Source of the DNA: Rallus limicola
Taxonomy: Eukaryota > Chordata > Aves > Gruiformes > Rallidae
DNA length: 64,000 nt
Direction of reading: 5' to 3'
Assembly: GCA_022605955.1 (NCBI GenBank)
Contig: JAKCOZ010000060.1
Coordinates: 7,501 to 71,500 of the forward strand
Within the stretch, counting starts at the first letter, position 1; each line of letters opens with the position of its first letter. This document shows positions 11,641 to 22,200 of the stretch, in pieces. The notes beneath the pieces were generated by a model. It was given only the letters and a program-made list of their open reading frames with translations. It had not been told where the DNA came from and did not search any database. Both the position numbers and the translations under genes were made by a program.

Positions 11641-12890
11641 TATTAATTTGTTAATGTGCTCTGGACCATTCCTCAGAGTAGCTTCTGAGGGAATTCCAGA
11701 TATTAATGAATGCATTTTCACAATATACACTGAAGTTATATACATACAGATTTTATGGGCCGTACCAAAATTAAATATCTCTATATTTTTCAGGCAACTG
11801 TACTCAGATTCTTTGTAGAGTAGTTGGATGTACATTCTCATCTGAATAAAGTATCTGTTTATAGATACTGCAGTATAATCATTCCAGATAAAATATTTAG
11901 AAAATTTAGCTGCCAACTTTCCAGATCTGCACTGAACTTACACCACAACCATGTTTTACTATTTTCATAATTTTTTAAATGTATTTTTAAAGCTGTCTTA
12001 ATTTGAGAAAATATGAATGGGCATTCGTAAACACTCCTAAAAATACTTGCCAAATTTCAGGTTACCCTTCAAGCAGAGGGATGTGTACATTTTATGGTAT
12101 GAGGTGACCAAACCCGTGTGCCTTTTCAATCTGCGTTCTTGGGAATGGTTAAGTCACTTAATTCTGAACAAGAGCATCCTGGAGCAAACACCTTACTTGA
12201 TGCAAAATTTTAGACCGACCCATTAAAAAGAGTTGAAAAAATAAAAACCTCATCTTCAATGCCCTAATAATAATAGACATGGAATAGAAACTGGTGCACT
12301 GTCCAAAGAGACCAAGTCTCACACTTGTCATGTACATTTGTTTAACAAAGAGCACACACCATTAACAATTATATGTATGTATTACTTAATCTTTTTATGA
12401 TTCTGGCAGCAAATAACTTGCTAAATAAGAGGAAAAGCATACAGAATCCAGGTACCAGGTATCTCTTGTCAAATACTGACTTTTAAATTAAGAAAATTGT
12501 ATCTTTACATTCTTCCTGGAGAGCAATCAAGGAGACTAGATCCCAGCTTCAGGGACAGTATGGAATGACCTGATTGATGTAATTTTCCCCTCTTATTTCT
12601 ATGTTGGTTCTGTGTTGTGTCTGGACACTTCATCCAGGTAGGGCTGACTCCAGACTTGATCAGCCTCTGCTGAGGGTGAGGGGCAGTCACCTTTCACATG
12701 ACAGTAGAGATGAGAACCATAAACTCTGGTCTACAAGAGGCAAAGAACGTGCAGCTGGAGACAATCCTTCCTCCAAGGGCTATAGAGTAGGAGGCATCTC
12801 TGTTTGTCAGTAACTTCAGAAGGAGAGCATCTACTGCCCTTGGGCTTTCATCTGCTTCCCACCCTGGGGTGTTAACCTCCTTTCCTTCCC
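11641..12890. other. unique non-coding sequence, no gene seen
   Basis: AT-rich to about 12.45 kb, then more balanced composition from about 12.5 kb. No transposon recognised. Confidence 0.5.
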
Positions 12891-12893
12891 ACA

Positions 12894-13424
12894 GTGACTC
12901 TTGCCTTTTCAAGTGAAGATTTGCTGAAGGCTGTGCAAGGAGACAGTTTGCACCCTATAGGCCTTCATCAAGAGGTCCCTAGTATTTTTCCCTACCCTTG
13001 CCCACCCAAAGACGCAAAACCTAATCTTCCAAACTTGCTTCCACCCAAATTCAATATGCCTGGCATGACCAATGACCTATGTCACTTTAGGTGGTTCTAC
13101 AACCCAGACTAGTACCCAAGACTGTAGGGTTGGAAGATAGGACCATGTTGAAGAGGTGTGAGTTTCCTATTCAGTAATCACCTGGTGGCAGCAAAAGCTG
13201 CCTCCCTGGAAATGGAGGCAAATTTAGCCTGGTCAAGGGTTAAAAGGTACCAAGGTGGCCACATCCTACCTTTTGGACCGTGGAAAAAGGTAGTTAAATT
13301 ATTTGGGGAGAAATAGATCCCCATGGATACAGTAATTGCAGTGCTTCCAAATGAAGAAAGCATTGAAGACATAGCAATTGTGGGCATAATGGTTGTGACT
13401 GTGACTTTTATACAGGGCAAGTAG
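12894..13424 (+). pseudogene. possible decayed coding stretch, unrecognised
   Basis: A pyrimidine tract and CAG (CCTCCTTTCCTTCCCACAG, ending at 12893) look like a 3' splice acceptor. The plus frame after it is open for 72 codons to a TAG at 13110-13112. It has protein-like words such as SSEDLLKAVQGDSLHPIGL and LPNLLPPKFNMPGM. The same frame continues past in-frame stops (13125, 13143) into another coding-like run at about 13150-13313 (MEANLAWSRVKRYQGG, LPFGPWKKVVKLFGEK). A TAG follows at 13314, then about 35 open codons to a TAG at 13422. I do not recognise a family. The opposite strand is also open over 13178-13429, which weakens the case. It could be chance. Confidence 0.15.
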
Positions 13425-13429
13425 TTCAA

Positions 13430-14517
13430 GGCTCACAAGCACTCTGTTCCCGTTGGACTTCCTCCTCTCTAAATCTCAGCATTAAATACACAGATTCTTT
13501 TTATTGTACAGACCACATTCTGAAATGAGAAAGTCCTCATGTGCAAACATAATTTTAATTCAAGTCGGTTGCTTGTGATAATCCACGGACAATATTCATC
13601 AGACGGTGGTTTCATCCATTATCTATTTCTGTCTATGGGAGGCACAGAAAATCACATGAAACGTATGCAAAATTTGTTTTGAATGACTGAATCTAAAAAG
13701 GGGGGGTACTGCTAAGAACAGACATCTTTTTAGTCATGGTTTTTACTGAAATGTATCTGTTCAAATTCCCTGGGCCTGATGTCTTCCCAGTTGGTGGTGA
13801 ATTTTTTTAGTATTGATTTGAATTCAACAGAGCTAATTTCATTAAGACATTTAGATATTTTTTTTTCCCCCTTGAATGATTTAAATATTCTTACTTTGGA
13901 AACATGCCAAAAATAAAAATGGGGAAAAAGATTCCCAGGAGAAAATTTAAAAAATGTAATAGAGAGGTTGCAAGCTTATATATACTTTTCTGGCACAATT
14001 ATTTTATTTTTGTTATCATACTTTATATTCCCTTAGAACTTTCCCTTAGTATGCTGGTGCAATAGTTATGTGAATGGAGACACCTGTGTTTTTCAGAATG
14101 TCTTATAATATGCGTGAAACACATGTAACACCATCTTTTGGCTTCAGGAGAAAAATAAGAAATCCTTCTTTTGCTTACCCTTTTTTGCTTAGCATTGGTC
14201 AGCCTCTTCTATGGATCATCTCTTGAAATCTGAGGGACAGCATGAACAGAGCTAATAAAATCCATATCCCCTGGAAACTGAACAATTCAGAATGATGTTA
14301 AAGTCTGTTCTTCTACCAGAGCTTCAGCAGTCTCTTCAGTCTATTTTGTAATGTATTGGAAGCAAAGGCTAAATGAAAGAAAGTCCTTTCTTTTTTTTTG
14401 TTTTGGCCCTTGCTGCTTCTTTTTCCTTCTCTTCCTGCCAAATATTATCACTATCAGTTGGCATCTCAAGTATCACAGTGGGGATAGGCCATCTAGTACT
14501 TTGAAGTAGCTGGCATC
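13430..14517. other. unique non-coding sequence, no gene seen
   Basis: AT-rich unique sequence with short T and A runs (13859-13867, 14391-14399). No gene or repeat family recognised. Confidence 0.55.
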
Positions 14518-14830
14518 ATTGAATCTCAGACTCACTGGGGTGGGAAGGGCCATCTGAGGCCCCAGTGCCCCTCTGCCATGGGCAGGAACACCCTTCCCTG
14601 CCCTGCCCAGGTTGCCCAAAGCCCCATACATCCTGGCCTTGAACCCTGCCAGGGATCCAGGGGTAGCCTCAGCTTCTCTGGGCACCCTGTGCCAGGGCTA
14701 TCCCCCTCCCAGGGAAGGATTTCTGCCTCCCAGCCCCTCTCCATCCCCCTCCTGCAGCTGAAGGCTCTTCCCCTGGGCCTGGCCCTTCCTGCCCTGGGCA
14801 CCAGCCCCTCTCCAGCTCTCCTGGAAACCT
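14518..14830 (-). mobile_element. CR1 LINE 3' fragment
   Basis: A reversed CR1 3' end: TTGAATCTCAGACTCACTGG at the start, then CCTCTGCCATGGGCAGG, CCTGGCCTTGAACCCTGCCA and CTCTGGGCACCCTGTGCCAG. It parallels 1880-2165 almost word for word (both have AGGGATCCAGGGG, GAAGGATTTCTGCCTCCCAG and CTGGGCACCAGCCCCTCTCC) and stops at about 14825-14830. Only about 310 bp of the element are present. Confidence 0.93.
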
Positions 14831-17739
14831 GCAGATGCATGTTGACCACTGCTTTGGAGCTCCTGGTATGTGGATGCAAACTAAACAATGTGATGACAGG
14901 CTAGTTATTTTCTGTCCATTGACAACAAGAGTACTAAACATGGAATTAAACCATAAAGGAGTTAATATTGGACTGCTTGCTTGTAACCAAAATACCATGT
15001 ACTTCACTGTATGTAGGATTTAAATAGTGCAGCAATGCCCACAGCTTTCTGAGTCACGCTAGCTCTAAATTCTGTAGCAAATTCAAATGAATTAAGCTTT
15101 CTAAGATTTTCATTAACTGAAATGTGACAATGAGTGAAAGAATTATGCAACTGAGACTTGTGAGGCTATAAAATAGGAGTTGCTAGGGGTGAAGATTCAG
15201 AAATGTCATAGCAGAGTGGGAGAAAGTTGAGACTTCTGCTAACTAAAAAGAGGTAAGAGAGTTTGGGATTTAAAACTGAGATGACTGATGTCTTCAGCCC
15301 CAGCATAGAGCTACACTATCATCTTTCGGTGGTTGCTTAGGAGTATGTAGAACAAACATAACATTTGGGGACATTATTTTCTCACTTTGTCAACAACCAC
15401 CTTCTCTCATGTCTTGCATGTATCATAGGCATGTTAGAAACACCATCCTATTGCTGGTGTCTCAATACATTACAGTCACGGTATAAACATACACTTTTGT
15501 TGATATTAAGGAGCACAGAAGTAGATGGGACCTCCTCAATCACCGATCCCAGTTCCCTCTTGTCATAAGTAAACAAACCATATAATCACTTTCATCAATT
15601 GATCTAGCTGCAGCAGGCAGTAATTAAATTTTCGGCTCCTATTAAATTCAGCATCAGTGAAGACAAAAGTAGTTGAATATTTCAGCTAAAATTGTTAATC
15701 TTGACATTTTAATACTCATCATTAAGCTTCAGAGTTAGCAGCCTATTCATAGGAGGGAATTCAGGTTCTCTCTATGTAACTGTTGACGGTGAAGGTCACT
15801 TCTTTACTTTCTATTTGGGTTTGGAAGGGTCTCCTTATAGCCATAAAGCCTGGAAACACAGCTGTTTAAGATGGAAAATTTGATTCTTTATCGCTGTTGG
15901 TTGGTATTTAAATACAGAAAGCTTTTCTGCACATGGTTCATCTGTAGTCTTTCACTGAGGGAATCTGTGCCCGCAGAAATTAAGTCATGAGGCAAAACAA
16001 ATATTAAGAGAGTTACGCAAGAAAAATGAACTTAAGAAAGGAAACAGGCCACTTTCCTCAATGATTAGAAACAATTCCTTCTTTTTTTTTTTGGTTTTTT
16101 TTTTTGTTTTTTTGTTTTGCTTGTCTCCGTGGCAGACCAATCTCTGTCTTTATTTGCATGGTTTACATCTTTGATGTGACAGATGCTGACAGTGAGTGAG
16201 TTTTGGGGCTTTTCTGCAATTGTTCTTTCTACAGTTGCATAGGAATTATTATTAGTTTTTTTAACTGTTGATGTTTAATGGTAAATATATTTAAAATCGG
16301 GGTTAATTTAATGTCATTGGTAACTAATTTGAATAAATAACCCCTAGTTACAGCCTAAATGACTCAGAGAGTGACTGTGAAGTCCATTGCTGTGCAGAGG
16401 CACACATTAATACACTGTAGCTCTAGGGACATGTCCACATAGCAGTTAGAAGTGTCTGCAGCATAATCTAGAGATTCTCAAATTGGCAAACTAGCTTGAG
16501 GTAATACTAGATGTCTAATTGCAGTAATACTGCTCCTGTGCAGGCTAATTTACCTTTCTTTCACTGTGGTGGTAGCATATATTTGCTCTCAGTAAGCTTT
16601 GGCTTCCCATTTGTCCAGCAATGTGGAGAAGAGAATTAGATAACCAGATATGTTTCCTGATTATCTTGATCAAAAATAACATTCTGATGTCTACTGAAAA
16701 AATAATTTAGTACGCCACCCTGTGAGGGCTCCAGGCTATTTCTGGATTACTCCTCACCTTTTCCACATCTCAGGATTTGGTCCAGAGGTGACCCATGCCA
16801 CATTACCCAGCCTACGAGATGCTTGCCTGAAGGGTTAATGAACAATGCAAATCTGTTCTCTACAGGCTGGTCCATCATTAAAATCTGGAATGCTAGAAGA
16901 AAATTGTCCAACTCAGTGCGAGATTGACACGGACTGGTCCTGAGTTACAGACAAGCAAGTAGGTGTCCTTTCTCCATGAGTTCTACAGGTGACATGGTGC
17001 TATCAAATGTTACTAAAAATGAAAGGAACGTTCTGCTGCAGTGGCTTTGGTGGCATAAGAAAAACGTTGCATCACTAGCTTTTTATCTGCTGTTTTGTAA
17101 CATTTAATAAAACTTGTCTTATTCGTCTATACACGGCTTATCTAATACGAAACTAATTTAATTTCTTATCCTACGTTTAACTGTAGCTGCTTTAAAAAAC
17201 AGTAGAGAATGTCCCTATGGCTATTTGAAAAAAAAAAGTCCAGTCAACAAGAGCTCAGCATATTTTTACAGGGCTGTCAGATAAATCTCTCTATGGAAGT
17301 TGCCATGCTCACAGAAATTCAATAGAGCACAGCTTGGTAGCAAACACCACATGGAGTCTTCCCGAGGATTAAACCCGTGTCTAGTTAAAATGTAAAGTTA
17401 GTTTTAGAAAATATGCAAACAGTGATTATTTGAAAAAAAAAAATAAAAAAATTACAGGATCAAGAAGATCAAATTATTTTGGTCAACAAGTATAGATTTG
17501 GTTTCTTTAAAATAAGTGTCTTACATTGCTTCTACATCAACAGAGGATCATGAGAAAGAGGAAAGAAATTTTAACTGTTAACGATTAAAATAAATCAGTA
17601 TTTTTGTGAGCACAGTTGCGTTTATTTTAATGCTTGTAAATGTACATTTTAATACGGAGCTCACACTCTGGTATTTTAGATTATGTTTTCAAATATGCCT
17701 ACAAAGATGTGCCTTAAAACTGCATTTATATAAAGGGGA
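14831..17739. other. unique non-coding sequence, no gene seen
   Basis: About 2.9 kb of AT-rich unique sequence. It includes a T/G-rich tract at 16078-16118. No transposon or exon recognised. Confidence 0.55.
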
Positions 17740-18070
17740 AATCAGTGCAATTGCAGAATCAAGCAACAACGTGCGTAAGTAGGTCACAAACAATCCCGAC
17801 GTATGTACCTCCACGCAAAGGCTGATGCGTTTTGCAGATGCACCTTTGTGCCTCGTTAACATTTATTTCCCTTCAGTTTATACAAGCAGATGTTTAATTA
17901 CTCATGGATCTGTCCTGTTCCTCTAGAACCGATAGTACTGGCTTTTGTGGGGATAGGAACCCTGTGATTTCTAAGTGCCACGGCGCAGCCCGTACCCGCT
18001 GCTGACACACAATGTACACAGTGCAAAAGTACATGTCGTTCGCCGTGTAACAGTAGTGCCTTTGATGAAC
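17740..18070. other. candidate conserved non-coding segment, CpG-retaining
   Basis: Between 17770 and 18054 I count about 15 CpG dinucleotides in AT-rich surroundings that are otherwise CpG-poor. The segment lacks repeats and long open frames. It contains TTTAATTACTCATGG (17893 onward), a homeodomain-type TAATTA core. Retained CpGs in non-coding DNA suggest constraint or lack of germline methylation, as in an enhancer. This is inference: no alignment was possible. Confidence 0.3.
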
Positions 18071-18888
18071 AGTCTTTTCTGTTTGAATTACCTGTAACAG
18101 CAGTACTGCTTAGTAGAATGATGCTTCAACAACACAGAACCGGGCTAAAAGGGAGCAGATTACTGATGAATTACCTAATCTGTGGCATTCATGAGCCTTC
18201 ATTCTACATCATTCTGGTTTACTGACCAAGCAGCTGCAAAAATATTAATTTTTCTCATCCTTTTGGGATTGAATTGGGGCTGACAAAAATTGGATTAGAC
18301 TCCTAGCTTTTGGTGTTCTGATCATTCCAGCCCAGGTTACGGCAGTGAGTATGTGGGTGTTGCTTTCTCTGCTTGCAGAGTCTGGTGTTAGAATACCCTC
18401 CTTTTCTCTGAGTCCCTTGTTCATCAGCTTATAGTTGGAAACTTTGCTGTCCAAACTGGAGAACCTTCACTCTGAACAGTGCTGGCCCCAGCATCCTGGT
18501 GCTGGGATGGTTGCCAGTGCATCTATAGATCTCACATGTGCTAGGATGAATCCCACTTGCATTTTTCCTCCAGAAGGCATAAAAAAAATCCTATGGTAAA
18601 TGTTAGGCCTTTATATACAGAATAACAAGGGGTACGGCTGGATTCCCTGTTACTTGAGATTTACTTTTTGAGAAATGAAAGCTCACTTGCCGAAGAACAG
18701 CTGAAAGTTTTTCTGTGTTCATCCATCACTTTTTGCCTGTCCTTGGGAAATGTGCATCCTGTTCCTCCAGAAATACCGAATGGAATAATGACATTTGTAT
18801 GTGCTACATTTACTATCAAAATAATACTGCAACACCTGCTCTGGTGTACAATTGTGTGTACTGTGGATGTAAGGGGGGAGAAGGATTT
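18071..18888. other. unique non-coding sequence, no gene seen
   Basis: No exon, RNA gene or repeat family recognised. Confidence 0.55.
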
Positions 18889-18972
18889 TTTATACATATA
18901 TATGTTTATATATATAAGCTCTGTGTGTGTATATATATATATATATGTGTAAAATGTGTATGTATATATACA
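18889..18972. repeat. (TA)n/(TG)n dinucleotide repeat, impure
   Basis: Alternating TA/TG runs: TATACATATATATG, TTATATATATAA, (TG)n then (TA)n at 18921-18946, and GTATGTATATATACAT. Reading frames through it give Ile/Tyr/Val-rich peptides that are not genes. Confidence 0.85.
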
Positions 18973-19161
18973 TTTTCACGCTTTCATGAAGGCAGAAGTC
19001 ACTCTGGAAAAAAAAAGATTAGAAAAAGAAAGAAGACTGCACAAAAGTAGAGGCCAGACCCTAAGCTGTTGTGAAGTGTACAAGCCTGCAGACTAGATGC
19101 GAGCTCTGGAAGTTACTTATGCAGAATCTAATTTAGAAATCCAGTTCTGTACGTTCTCTCA
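18973..19161. other. unique non-coding sequence, no gene seen
   Basis: Short unique segment with an A-rich patch at 19009-19035. Confidence 0.5.
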
Positions 19162-19181
19162 GGGAGGAGGGGACGGGAGGG
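19162..19181 (+). other. canonical G-quadruplex motif
   Basis: Four G runs (19162-19164, 19169-19172, 19175-19177, 19179-19181) are separated by loops of 4, 2 and 1 nt. This fits the G3+N1-7 pattern on the plus strand. Confidence 0.7.
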
Positions 19182-19200
19182 ACCGCAGCATTTTGCTTAT

Positions 19201-19227
19201 GGAGATCATCCTTTTTCTGTGATCTCC
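19201..19227. other. perfect 8-bp inverted repeat (hairpin)
   Basis: GGAGATCA at 19201-19208 pairs with TGATCTCC at 19220-19227 around an 11-nt pyrimidine-rich loop. It lies 19 nt after the G-quadruplex motif. No RNA family is recognised. Confidence 0.5.
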
Positions 19228-22200
19228 GCCTGCAGCCCATGGGGGGCTGGTTTCAACTCTGCTCTTGAAACACAGACGAAGTATTATTGCCAGCACACAT
19301 TCTTTCCCTTTCAAAAATTTCACAGGTTCAGAGTCACGATAGGAGCTATAACTTCTGGCAAAATTATGGTGCTATTACTTTTCTTTTCAAATCTGTTTGC
19401 AACTATTCAGCCAAGAGGTCTAGGGACTTAAGAAACAGCAAAAGCTGTGACAAATGTGTTTTATTAACATCAGTTTCTTAATAGTAGGAGAGTGAGGGGG
19501 AAATGAAGAGAGAACAACAAATAGAGATAAACTTGGTGTTATTTTAGCAGATGGAAGATAAACAAAACCTGTTTTGACAATCTTTTACTTACAACCAGAA
19601 ATCTGAACATTTTTTATCATTCCAGTTCCCTCTGAACCATAAAAAATTCGAAATCCACCCCCCTGAAAAAACCGCAAGATTTAGTCTTTTCACATCCAGG
19701 TTCACCGTTAGTTTTAGCTGCCAAGGGCAAGGCTTAGCGTGGTGACATGAAAAACATCTGAGGGCCTCCAAGTCCTCCATGCACCTTCCAGAAGCACAAC
19801 GAAGAAGAAAGCAGGGTGTGACTCAGAAGTATTGTTTCTTTCCTGGCAGTGCTCTCTTCCGATTGGAGGCTGCTTCATGGCCCCAAAGAGTGTTTGAATA
19901 AATTAGAGCTTCTCTAGGAACTTGTGCCAGGTTCCCCACACTGACTAACATCCAAAGTCCCCTTACTGGAATTAACCTCCTTTATTACACAGCTGCTATT
20001 CTTGGTAATTGTGTGCTTGTTGGGAAAGTTTTCCACTATTTAAATGTCAGGACACAAGATCAGGAACTCAACTACCTCACAAGCAGTGATCTAGACACTG
20101 CCTGGGAAATGCCCTTTGTCAGGCTGCAGTCTTCTTCCAGGTAGATGCTTTTGCTCCAGAATCCTGGTCTCCAAAACCCATGGCTGGTTGCAAGTGGCAC
20201 TATTTCCTTAGAAGGCTAAGAGTAAACTTATTTTTTTTCAGGAAAGCATGTGGGGAATTAGAAAAGTGATTCTTGCCTACTTGTGTCCAACCTTAGCCAA
20301 CAGCAAGAGCTTCTGTAAAGAGTCAGAGCACTAAAAATTCATAAAGTATATTTTTATGGCAGAATAAATACTTCTTGTGGATTGGAATTTCCTGCCTCTG
20401 GTGAGATGGGAACCTCGTGCTATTCTTCCTCAGCACGGTCAGAACGTTTCCTGTTTTTGCAGATCATCCAAAGATTTTCTGTGTCACACTTCACATATTT
20501 TCCAAGTCAAGTTGGCAAAAGGGTATTTTAAGCAAAGTGCAAAGCACAGTAGGATGTACTATATAGTGCCATCTGCTGAAAAGTGAAGTGCTCCCACATA
20601 AGAATAGAAATTTGTGCATTTTCCATTAATGCAGAGAAGAGTCTCGAGATGGGATGATATTTACTGTCTACGGGTAGGTCCCATTCATCCCCATTTAGAA
20701 CAACTATCTCAATTTACATGCTGAACGTGAACAGCCGATTCTGGAGCTGGTGGCATTGTGAATGATGGTGTGAATGATTCCCAAAGAAGACACTTGAACA
20801 CATACGGAATGTATCCGCAACACCAAGACTCTACATATACCACTTAAGAGATTTTATGCCCATCCTAGAGAGTGATCCTCACTTCAGGCCCAGAAAATCA
20901 CATGAAAAGAACCAGGACAGTTGTAATTCACATGTTTAGTAATCTTATTCCATAAAAGCCATTGTGTATCCACCACATCAAGCTGGCTTTGTGCTTTGCT
21001 GTATCAATCTAAGACCTAGGACCTGAAGGTAGGGGTCTTGCTTACTATTTTTATTAACAGTTCTTGGGTTTTTGTTCCTTTATGTTCAGAAAGTCACTGG
21101 AAGTCTTTAGTGTTGCCTGTATTACTGAAATGCCTGTATTACTGAAGTGACTAAAGGAGGGAGCAGTCAATACATGCTGTACCAAGAGTACTTCATCTTA
21201 AACCTGGAAGAATAACTTGCCTAACTATAATGTCTGTGAATGAAATGTCCTGAAGAAAAAGTCTGTATTTTATAAGACAGAAAGTTTAAACTTTTGCACA
21301 AAAAATTCTTGTCTGCACAGGAAAGCTCTCAATAATTTAAGAAGGTACAGTTATAATGATATAAGCCCATTTTTAGACTCTTATGTTGGTAGAAAATTTA
21401 GTATTGAAGGTTTTTGTTTATGGTCTTGTGAGAGAACACAAGCCACATGAGACACAAAATTCCTACCAAAGCAAGGCTCTTGTGCAGACAAACCATTAAG
21501 AGCACAAAGTACTACAAAACAAAAATTCATTATTACTAGATTATTACGGTTTATTCCATAATGTTCCAAGTACATGCTTATCAATGTATCAGACAAGACT
21601 GTGTGAATATTCTAATGTTCAGTTAACTGACTGGAGATCAACCATTGCATTGTGGTTTTTGAAGTTAAGCCAGAAGATAAAGATGGATGAGTTATCCTAG
21701 TGTGAGTGTCACAGATCTGGGACAGTACATTCCACTAGCAAGTAGACATCCCAGTTCACTGCAAGTTTATACCATGCATTGGACTTTAAATATTAGCAAC
21801 ATTATTTTCCATCTCTTTGTTTTTATGTTGTTTGCTTAATGTTCACTTGTGGTTAATTCCAAAAGGAGGAGACTAGCCCACTGGTTGACTGGAGAGTGAA
21901 CAATAACATAAGTAGAGCTTCATTCACTGAGATCTAATGGACCAGTTCGGATGTCATTCCTTTCCAGTTTATTGCTCATCCCGTGGAGTGTTATTGTGTG
22001 TCTGTCTTCACAGGGGTATATTCGCAACTGGTATCCTCAAGGGGCCTATAGGCAGGGCTGCTGAAACAAAGAACTTTGAAGTTGATGAAAAAGCATCAGT
22101 TGTTGGAAAGTAGTCCAAGAAACTCAAAAAGATTACAGGGATGGGTGCAGTCATAGGAGCAAGCCAGACCTCTCCCAACTTTATGTAACATAGAGGCTGT

